Assembly (NCBI GenBank): GCA_023376005.1
Contig: CM042145.1
Span: forward strand, 18,861,204-18,925,203
Origin: Doryteuthis pealeii
Lineage: Eukaryota > Mollusca > Cephalopoda > Myopsida > Loliginidae
Reading direction: 5' to 3'
DNA: 64,000 bases
This document shows positions 43,201 to 54,800 of this stretch, one piece after another. Within the stretch, counting starts at the first letter, position 1, and each line of letters begins with the position of its first letter. The translations under genes were made by a program, and so were the position numbers. Under the pieces are notes generated by a model. The model did not search any database, was not told the origin of the DNA, and saw only the letters and a list, made by a program, of their open reading frames with translations.

Positions 43201-44653
43201 GATAATGAATTACGTTCTCAGTTACGTATATAGTCCTTCGATAATGAATCTTTTTGGTTACTAAAGTGTTCTCAGTTACTGGTATATAGTCCTTCGATAA
43301 TGAATCTTTTTGGTTACTAAAGTGTTCTCAGTTACTGGTAATCATATAAGTCCTTCCTGAGTATTGGTAAAGATCCAGCAATCCTTTGTCCGTCCTCAAA
43401 GAGTGCAATTTGAATTATGACCAATGTGGGGGGTTTAAGTATTCTATCAGGCCAGTAGTATTGCTAATGATTGGTTACAAGAGTCAATCACGTGACCTTG
43501 GCTAGTCTATAAATCTAGATGAGTATTTAGAGCACATCTTATATCAAATATTCCAACACTTTTAACCCCCATCTTATTTGGTGGTTGTGCTGAAAAGAAA
43601 TTCAAAGAAAGAAGGAAGAGACAAAGACAAAAGGTAGTTTTACGATTTAGGCTTTATTCACGGGTCATAGCCACCATGTGGCAAGGAAATTTCTCTCTGG
43701 TAAGTAGTAGTAACTTGACATAGTTAAGGCCTAAGTCAGAATGTCTGAGAGATTCTCTTGGAGGTCGGAAGTGGGTCATTTTTCCCGCACATGCTCGGAG
43801 TGTTCTTCTGGTGAGGGCTCATGGGAGTTTGTTTCTTCTTTTTTATTTTTTTTATTTTATTTTATTTTAATCCCCATAAGTCACCTAGTAACCATAGATT
43901 TTTATGTACTCAGTAGTTACCAACTTTTTTAAATTTTAATTTAATTTAATTTTTATTTTAATCCCCACAAGTATACCTTTGTAAAAACGGTTACTCTATT
44001 CAATTAGATACCAAGTTGCTCTTAATTTTACAAAATAATTCCACCCAACACCCACTTAGTTCGTACCAAATTACTTTTTACACGATCATGACGACTTAAA
44101 ATATTTCAGAAAGTAGAGTCAGCCACGAAATGCATTATTTAAAAAAATACTGCAAATAACAGTAGAAATAATTGAGTTCGACATGAAAGTACTAGGGCGA
44201 GTCAAAAGTTTTGCAATATTTTTGTAATGTGGGGCACAACCCAGGCAGTTCCGACTGTGTTGCACTACTGTAGAGTATGAATTAAAAATAACGGTAATTC
44301 TGAATTTACAAGGATTTTACCTTTTGCTGACCTTTTAATTTACCTATCTGGTAACTCGGACTCGGAATCCACAGTTTTAGGCCTAACTGACCTCGCCTTA
44401 TTGTTTAGGTTCTTGTATCCCGAGCAAAATTTCTTGAACCTTCTGGTTACAGTACTGGGATCAACAGTGTCTTCACAAATATTATCTGGAATTCTAGAGT
44501 GTGTCATTAATATTATTTTACAATTCAAGTTAGAATTTTGAAGATTTCAGTTAGATCTCCTTGTCTCTTATTATAAGAATTGTACATGTAGAAAATTATA
44601 CTATATTCTCATATACAAATCAGCACTTTTGACTAAAATCTGAATATCTGTAC

Positions 44654-44688
<35 letters not shown>

Positions 44689-44812
44689 ATTTTAAAATCT
44701 TATGGGGGAGAAACTGACTTGACTAAGTGCCGTTGATTCTATTTCTACGCTAACTTAACTTGAACACATATGCTCTATCACTTCTATTAATAAATATAGC
44801 AAACTATAATAT

Positions 44813-44852
<40 letters not shown>

Positions 44853-44853
44853 G

Positions 44854-44904
<51 letters not shown>

Positions 44905-47900
44905 TGTGTGAGTTTGTGTATTTGTACATATACAGAAACAAATATATATATAGGAGAATTTTGCTTTTAGTTTTATCTTATTCACAACTCTCACATAATG
45001 ACAACTGATTTATTTTGTAATATTTTAAACTGTTTATCTTAAATATCCGTGTTAAATCATTGCAGATACAATAAAACAGAATGTGGCATTTGGTGGAAAG
45101 ACCTGATTCAAGTAAAAGACAGGTGCAAACATTACACCTGTAAGCCAACCGGACTGGCTAAATCATTCTCTCTTAAGGTAAGAATACACTTAAAAAATTT
45201 TTTTTTTTTTTTTTTTAAATTGAATTGAAATAGATTACTATTCTAGTAATGACCAGTTAGAATTCAGAGTTTTTCTTCTCCTAGAATGGTTGCCTAACCA
45301 AGGTTACAGAGCCCAGTCTACCCTACTATTTACCCATAGCTGGAGGGAGAATAGTTGGATTCATACCTTTCCCAAGGGTATTAGCGCTATGTGAACTGTG
45401 GCTTCATCCAGGAATTGAACTCGGGCCAACAAGTCCATTTCCTGCCACTCTAACCAATACACCACCGGGCTTCCCTCAAAGATTTACTATTTTCATTGTT
45501 TTCTTGTAGATACAATCTACTTTACAATCTTTTTGTCCTTGGTATGACACTAAACAAACTGGTGGTGAGGCTCCAATTCTGAAACTCTGGGGAATGTGGA
45601 GTACCCCTCCATTGCCATTACTCCCAGGTCCAGCATGTCATGTTCGTCTTACTTGGATGGTTTGTGTGATATCAATCAAATGGCCATACAGCGGCTTTTT
45701 GTGGGGTGCTGCTTCCAATATTTGTTCAAAACAGCATGCAGCATCCTTGTGTAGTTCCCATCTAGCTTTTTCTCTAAGCATTTTGTTAGTCCAAGTGGTG
45801 CAGCTATACAGTAACACTGACATGGCTACAGCTTGGAGGAATTCACACTTTATCTTATCAGAGAGATGAGATTTCCATATTAGGCAATATTAATCTTAAA
45901 AGTATAAATCTAATGAAATTATACATGTTTAACTCTTTTATATGCCACAAAAGAGATATAAAGATACCATTAAAAAAGCAACTCATCTACTGTGAAATCC
46001 ATTATTTTTTAATCTGAGGTGGAGCATGACACCTACCATCAGCTCCCCACTTTACTACACAAGCTGTGCTACTCATGCGGTGAGTTGGCGAGGGCTGGTA
46101 CCAAACTGGGAACCTTGTAATAACATATTCTAAAGGAGGTGATTATTATTATCTATATATGAATACTTGTGTTCCTTAAAAGTACAACCATTATCATCTT
46201 GTAACACCCTCTGGTTAAAAATGAGACTGTCCAAATCGTGCAAAAATGTAAATCCTGATTATCTGGTGTTGCTCATCCCCAAAGCCACTTCACTCTTCAA
46301 GAGCAGCAGTAGAGTTCAATATAGAGGAAAATGCAGTGCTGTAAAAACCAGCAGCATCTCAGACGTCTTCCTCTTGCAGTCACCATGACAGGTCCTACCT
46401 ATCTCACTTAAGCCTCATCAGCCACCAGTGTGCCTGTGTCAATCAAGAAGTATTTTCATAAATATTTGTTCACAAAGCCAATAGTTAATTCTATGCTACA
46501 AAGCACCTTCTTTATATTGACTGTTCAAATTTAATTCAAACACACTTGAATGATTGGAAGATGTCAAAATTCAAGACTCATTATTGTGGCGAGAGAAATC
46601 ACGCACGTGGTAGCTCAAAACATGCACAAATATGTCTGGCATGCAAAATGCGATCAGGGGGGAGTGTAGCAGGTGATTAGGGAGATTGAACTCACATCCT
46701 CCTGATCAGGAGTCATGGCTTGACGTCGGACTACCTTGTTGGCATGCATGTAAATTACTACACTGCGCAATTGACCCAGATGTGGGATTTTACTATGATT
46801 ATTTAAGGCCTGCCTTAACACACCGGGGGAGTTGCATTCCAGTCTTGCTGATGAGGGCAGTGATGTACGACAAGGAACAAGAGGTGAGTGAGCTTTGGCG
46901 AAGGACTGCTAGAAAAGATTGTTTCAGGCGACAAGGACTTGGTCAGGAGAAGCTGGGAGAACGTCTTTTTTCGTTGAGAGAGATCCGGCTGTCCAGCCCG
47001 ATGGATTTTCTATTCATTTATTATAATTATAGTCAGATATAAATAAATCAGTATCTTCTCTCTTTTTCAGGTTACCTGCAAAGACCAAGAGCCACTACGC
47101 CCATTCCAGTCCCTGCCCAAGAGCATTCCTTACTATATTCTCCACATAAACCCACCAGTAGTCCTGCACAATTTGCTACCCTATGACTTACAGTTCTCTC
47201 TTGAGGTAAACTACATTTTATTATTCTACCTTTAATAAACATGTATATTATCATACAAAATTTTGATACAAAATATATTATTATACAATATATATATATA
47301 TTATATATATTTTATATTATGTTTATTTATATATTATATATATATATATATATATTATATATATTATATATTTATATATATATATATATTATCTAGTATT
47401 ATACTAAAGCTGAGTTAATCAACTTTTGCTTCCTAAAGGCTTTTTTACTGTTTAGTTTAATGACATGAAAATTTACTAAATTATTCCCTACTTTTAGGAT
47501 TGAATTATGTTTGAAAAAAATTCTGTTCTAATTAGTCGTAATTTGCAATTAAATCAAAAACCAACCAATCTCTTACTTTACTCTCTGTCTATCACTTTCT
47601 TCCCCTCTATGTATCTCTTGACTACCTCCTCGTTATATAATGTTAGTTTCTCTGGAGAGTAGAGAGAGATAGAGAGAGATCCGGGAGAATTTGAAATGTA
47701 TTTCTATGTTAAATTTCACAAGCAGCAACCTGTAACTTAAATGAGGTCAAACATTCCCTTTCTTAGAAAGCTTACAAAATGATTTTAATGTTTCGTCCGG
47801 ACGTATTTATTTTTTAAAATTCAATTTTATTTGCTTTGCTAACTCCGTTTTCCCTAATCTCAATTATCTACCCAGAGCTGAATGGGTGACACAATAGGTC

Positions 47901-48894
47901 ACGTTTTGTCTAGTATATTATTATATTATGTTATGCATAATATATTGTATATTATATTATGTTATATTTAATATTTTCCATTCAAAACATTTTTAAACAA
48001 ACTGATCAACAAAAGACTATCGCAGTCTCCTTATTATTCTGTGATAAATTTTCATTTTCCTTAAATCAACGCCCTGAAGAAGATCTACTAAACAGATTGA
48101 AACACTGCAGCGTTGGCTGAATAAATATCACTCATTTCATTTGAACCTGTGTTTTTTCAAATTTTTAACTATATTACATATAATATATTGTACATTATCC
48201 TATTATGTTATATATAATATATTATATATTATTATATCATAATATTAAATATTATTGTATTATTATATTATATTTTATCATATTATAATATGTTATTTAT
48301 ATTTTTATTATATTATATCATATTATCAATTTTTGATACAAAATGTTCATACAAAATATTGCAGTGCCATCTTAGAGAAATCTTAGAAGTGTCTTACTAT
48401 TTTATTTTTTTTTATTGCTTGGACAATTAGTCACAAGTCATATAAAAATGGGTTCCAAATAGAAAGGAATATTGATCTGAATTTGAACACTTTTCTTGTT
48501 TGACTAAGAATTTAAAAAATGATACTTTTGGATGATCAAAATAGGGATTGAAAAAAAAGAAAAAAGGATTTATTTCTAGAATCTAAAACAATGAAAATTC
48601 TAGTTAGATCCAGTATCTTAATCTAAATAGCATCTCCTGAGGAAAAAAAGTATCCTCTGTGTTTGGTGGGATTCCAAGAAAATTCTTTATATGCATATTT
48701 ACCACCACCCTCTGCACGAGCAGGGTGTGACACAGGGTCAATTTTTAAGTGGATTTTAACAGATTTGATTCAGTTTTCCTTTTCCTTTGCTGGTTGCAAT
48801 ACTGAGATAAAAGGCTTGGTAAATACATACATTCATATAGATTTGTGACTTCAACTTTGTTTTATAATTTCTAAAATACATTGATAAAAATTTG

Positions 48895-48932
<38 letters not shown>

Positions 48933-50864
48933 ATTGGAGAAAGAAAAATAAAGTGCTCGATTACAGATGTAAGTGATATATTTATTTGTTAAGATATACT
49001 GTACAATTAAAAGGCATTTGTTACCATTGGTTTCAAAGCAGCATATTAGCCACTTATCATCAAGAAAAAGAGCTCTAGAAAAAAAAAATATATTCTTTTT
49101 GTATCACTTTTACATATGGAATAATTACTATTATTTTAAATAATTTGTAAAATTTAATTATATTTTTAAGACTGTCACTATGCTACTGCTAAAGTTTTTT
49201 TTTTTTTTTTTTTTTTTTTCATTGAAAGCCATTCTTTATGCTTCAGTCAGCTTTGAAATCTGACAAATAAAACTGTATTTTTCATCAAAATTATTCTTTG
49301 ACACATCAGTCAACTTTGAAATTTGTTTTTATTTTCAGGGTACCAATACCTACAGCAGTTTGATCCATGGAGAAAGTACTCCTCTTTATACTGTTGATGT
49401 TACTAAAGGACACAAGTTACACTTACAGGTTAATAATTTCACATTTGATAATTTTTATGTTTTATGTTTGAGCTTTTTGTGTGATAATACCTGCTCTGCA
49501 CTTGTGCACCTTTGTTGCACAATGTTGATGACCTCACGTTGTTATATCTGTGCTGGCCAGTTCGAAAGGCATGAGCTAGAGACAGGTTCACAAGAATAAG
49601 AAAAGCACGACAACACAAAGTTTGATAAACAGAATTCTAAAGGAGGAGGTAGTTGTGACACTTTGTGCAGTTTGTGGTGGAGCAGAGGGCACTTAAATCT
49701 ATGTCATCAGCTTGCAAGAAGTTCTCTTAAGTTGGCTGCTATAATAAACTACAAGTCTGACTGACTGTCTATCAATTGAGACTTATTTTCTTTCTGTCAA
49801 CTGCCCACTGGACAAGGCTCTCACTCCAACGGCTGGTCTAGATCTGCTCTTTTGAGGCTCGAGCCGACCGAATATATGCAGAATTCTCCCATCCCAAATC
49901 CCATGCATCCGACCACCCAGAAATTGGTACTGACTTTTTCAGCTAGACCTACATTCCTTGCATTTCTGAAGGAACCACAATATTATATTAGTTCAAAAGT
50001 CGCTCTGTAAAGCCTTTTTTTTTTTTTAAATTTCATGAAATTGGTTTACAGAATTTTTGACTGAATTGAATTAATATCAATTTCAGTTGATTAATTGCCA
50101 TATCTACAGGTAAGAATTAGATGCCGCTTCGTTTTTACCTTTACATGATAAATCTTTTCTTAGCCACAATTTCTTCTTTTTTTTCTTCTTTTTTAATAAA
50201 ATAATAATTTAAAACTTCTTTTCAGATCACTGATTATTTATCCTGCGATTGGAGTGGCAATCTGGATATTTCAAGTGACAGTGAAGAATTTAAAGCCATC
50301 TCAATGGAAACGGAAACTGACATGGAATCTTGTGAGAAACACTTAAGTCTCAGTATTCACTCATTACAAACATTGTCACATGACCTGCGTATTTATTCCC
50401 CCTATTGGATCATCAACAAAACAGAATTCCCTGTTATGCTTCGGGTGAGTAATAATAGAATCTCTTATTGAACATAACAACCTGTATATCTTAAATTTAG
50501 TAATAATAATAACTTAGACGATCAATTATATATATACACATTTATATAGATATATTTGTAATATTTCAGAGTTGAAATAAAAGAAATTAAAGTGCTCAAT
50601 TATGAATGTAAGAGCTGTATTTATTAAAAATAAGTTTTTATACAAAGGTTTTAGAAAAAATTTACCTTAGGTTTCTGGCTAATGCCATCATCAGAATGTT
50701 ATACCTCTCGTGTTAGTAAACAAACAATTTATATTTGTTATAAATAAATATAAATTGTTTACCAACACGTGAGGTATAACATTCTGATGATGGCATTAGC
50801 CAGAAACCTAAGGTAAATGTTTTCTAAAACCTCTGTATAAAAACTTATTTTTAATAAATAATAC

Positions 50865-50916
<52 letters not shown>

Positions 50917-51751
50917 TATTTACCAACCCCTCTGCATGAGCAGGATGCGACACAAGGTCAATTTCTTAAGCAGAGTTTAACATGTTTGAATTCAGAGTTT
51001 TCCTTATGTTGTCTAAATTAGAAATTGAAAATAAAAGGTATAGTTGATCTGATCTTTTTTTTTATCAAATGAGAATCAAACTATGAATGTCTCATGCTGA
51101 AAAGTAAAAAAACAGTAAATAATGATGATTTATGTTTTTTTCTCAGGGTTCTGGTTCTGATGCAGTGTTTGAGTGCAGTTCAACTGGACTACCTGTCCTT
51201 TTCAGATACAAGAAACACAGAAGAAAAAAGGTATGTGTGTGTGTATGTGTATGTGTGTGTGTGTGTGCATATATTATTATTTCCTGTGTATTGTATTCGA
51301 TGATGACATCAATCGAATCTGTTTCCTTCAATATGTTTGGTCTCTGGTTGTGTCTTGCCAACTGCCTATGGGGATGTTAAAGTCCTTCAGATTTTTCTTA
51401 ATGTTGTCTTTGTACCTGAGCTTTGGTCTACCGATTCCACATGATCCCTCTCTCAATTGAGAGTACAGAATCTGCTTTGGCAGTCTGTCATCCCAGAGTC
51501 TGTTTAAGTGGCCAGCCCATCTCAGGTTGCGTTGGACAAGTAGGTCCTGCATGCCAGGGAGTCCAGTTCTCTTCAGGATTTCTGTTTGAAACATGCTGTT
51601 ACCACTTGACATTTAATATACTGTGTAAGTGACACATGTAGAAGACATGTAGTCTGTGGGCATCCGCTTTGTATACCATCCAGGCTTCCGCACCGTACAG
51701 GAGGGTTGAGAGAACTATGGCATGGTATACTGCATATTTAGTTCTCATATT

Positions 51752-51804
<53 letters not shown>

Positions 51805-54800
51805 TATCAAATGCTCACCATCAGCCTTGTTGTCTCCTCTTTAATCTTTGTTCACAAAACCGAGCCATGATGATATATTCTCTAATATAAATGTTATTCT
51901 GTTTACATTAAGTTATTATGCAGTATAAATGTATATCTGTTTCTCTCTCTATATATATAGGTCTACTATGTGTCTGGATTACTTACATATTTCTCTCCTG
52001 TGTCAGAGGTTAATATTCAGGTCCTTACAAAAATCAAGATTTTAGATACTGTTTGTCAACACAAGACCCTTCCCATTTAGGAGAATGACAGTGAGAATAT
52101 GTTTAAGGCTAGCAGTTTTTCCATTCATATATAGATATATATTATTAGGGCCGGTTTAGCTCAGTTGGTAGAGTGTTCGGCTAGGAATCACAAGGTTCTT
52201 AGTTCGATACTGGCCCTCTCCAACTCAACGTATGAGTAGCACAGGGATCTGTGCGGTAAAGTGAGGGGCTGATGGTAGGTGTGGCGCTCTACTTCAGATG
52301 CTAAAATAGTTTCCTTGGTCTAGTGCTAGTGAAAAGGGGATAGACTCTCTTGTTGTCTGGCTGGTACCGACATTAAGCCGCCCCAACAACGACTTATATA
52401 TATATATAATTTTGTAAATAGAGGAATTATATTATATATATTAATTAAATTACCACAACCAAACCACTCAGCAAACACCATGTGCAACATGAGGAACACT
52501 GGACACCTGTTTCAACCTTATTAGGTCTCATCAGCAGTGTATACTATTGATCTCTGCCACTAGAGATCAAACCAGCAGTACCAGAATGCAGAGCCTGAGA
52601 TTCTACCCCTGAGCCACCAGCCCACACAACACACGGAGATCGCCAAATAATCTAGTCATATGGTAATCATACAGCTGCGTAACCTGTATTGTTTTGTAGT
52701 CTCTTCTACATCAACGTCTTCTCAAGTCAGTGGTCCAGATCTCCATGATGCGACATCATGAGCATAGGATATAGATAATTTTGTAAATAGAGGAATTATA
52801 TTATATATATTAATAAAATTACCATGACCACTGACTTTATATATAAATATATATACGCATGTGTATATATGTTTTGATAAATAAATCAGTAACTCATACG
52901 AAGAAATCAGGATGATAATCAGGTATGAAACAAAAAAAATCTTCCGTAATTTACAATTTCAATATTACAAATAAAACAAACATGAAACTTCATTTTTTTT
53001 TTCAATTCATTTTAATTTTACGTTGGACATTTAAGCAACACAAGACCATTTGGTAATGTATGAAAAGTTTTTATAGTCTAGTATTCGCTAGAGGGTTCTC
53101 CAAAGGGGAAGTAATCATAAAATAGTGGAGGTAAGTCTCAATTACTTATTACAGCAATATTTATTTTTATTTTGATGTAATAGATAAGGTTTACTAATAA
53201 AAATCAAATCTCATTTTCCAGGCTAAACTGCATGTTTATGAGTCAAAGTGGTCCCACTTTTAAAATTGGGTGAAATAAAATGGGACAAATAAGAAATCTG
53301 TGATTAAGCGACATCAGATAATCTGTATTCACATTTTTAGAATTACTTCTTCGATGATTTGTACGGTCTCATTTTTAACCAGAGGGTGTTGCAGGATGAT
53401 AACAGATGGAAGATTTAGGAACAAGCGTATTAATATATAAATTGTAAGAAACCTGACATCAAAATGACTTGATTAGGCATTGAAATACCCCAAAAGGGTT
53501 GATATGCCATAAAACAACCAACCAACAGGATAATAGTTCCAATAAATGCCAATATGTGATGTCACCCTGGATCAACCAGTGTAATTGATTGAATCGATTG
53601 AAATAATCTTTAATCTATAAAGAAGAGATTACAGTTTTTATCATTTAGCATCAGTTTATCTATTATTGCAATTGTAATGACAAACGATAACACCAATAGG
53701 CATTGGAAAGCTTTATTCTACTTAGAATAATTGGTACACTTATTGAGAGTTTTTATAGTCTAGTATTCGCTAGAGGGTTCTCCAAAGGGGAAGTAATCAT
53801 AAAATAGGGGAGGTAACTCTCAATTACTTAATACAGCAATATTTTTTTATTTTGATGTAATGAATAAGGTTTACTAATAAAAATCAAAACTTGTTTTCCA
53901 GGCTAAACTGCATGTTTATGAGTCAAAGTGGTCCCACTCCTTCTCCATGGATACAGTCAACAGTGCAGGTGTCATCATCTGTAATGACAAGGAACGCAAC
54001 CGTAAATACCAGGTGAATACATTTTACCATTACTATTTCTCTGAATGTTTGAGATGAGGCTTGAAGATTAGTATTATTAGTGTTATTCCCGAGTCCGAGA
54101 AGGTTCCCGAGTCCGACAAGAAATACCTGAAGAAGGCCGGAGGGTATATCGGCCGAAACGTTGTACAAATAACAATGAAGATGGGGACAATAGTCCGAAT
54201 AACACTAATAATACTATTTTACCATTAATTCTCATTAAAAGAAATTAATAAGTTGCATGTATCTTGATATAACTTTAAAAATAAACTTTTCATCACTGAC
54301 TAATGGGTTAAATCAAACTTAACGGACCTAAATTCCACCATTGTATATCACCTCGCCAAAAGAAAAAATACCAAAAATCAGCGAATTAACCGAATTTAAT
54401 GAAATTTTCAGTGTTGATATATTAATGAATAAAAGATATAATGCACCAGTTATTTTATTTAAAAACTTTTATATTTTTCAGGTCAGTTAACTTTGAACCA
54501 CGTATCTTTGAGAATCTGTGTTACACCTCAAAGATACGTGGTTCAAAGTTAACTGACCTGAAAAAATGTAAAAGTTTTTAAATAAAATAACTGGTGCATT
54601 ATATCCTTTATTCATTAATATATCAATACTGAAAATTTCATAAAATTTGGTTAATTTCCTGATTTTTGGTATTTTTTCTTTCGACGGGGTGACATACGAT
54701 GGTGGAATTTAGGTCCGTTAAGTTTGATTTAACCGACTAATGTTTCATTTTCTTTCCTACTGTAAAGATCTGCTAGACTCATCCTACTTGGATTACCCTG

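Larger units (their letters stand above)
50618..50862. mobile_element. Inverted-repeat element carrying two hammerhead ribozymes
   Basis: Arms of about 110 bp (50618-50729 and 50748-50862) are near-perfect reverse complements with only a few mismatches, separated by a short AT-rich centre. Each arm holds a hammerhead. The left flank (AAAGTGCTCAATTATGAATG) recurs beside the element at 48930. The right end runs directly into (TA)n at 50864-50904. It resembles a head-to-head dimer of a Penelope-type or other ribozyme-bearing retroelement terminus. No protein is encoded. Confidence 0.85.

Noticed and set aside
47775..47812. GTCCGGAC followed by GAAAC on the minus strand as another hammerhead
   Set aside because: No CTGANGA core lies upstream at any reasonable distance.
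51961..52080. Segment after TATATATATAG that could look like an exon (VYYVSGLLTYFSPVSEVNIQ)
   Set aside because: It stops at a TAG, has no matching VPS13 position, and exon 21 joins exon 22 directly in phase and by homology.
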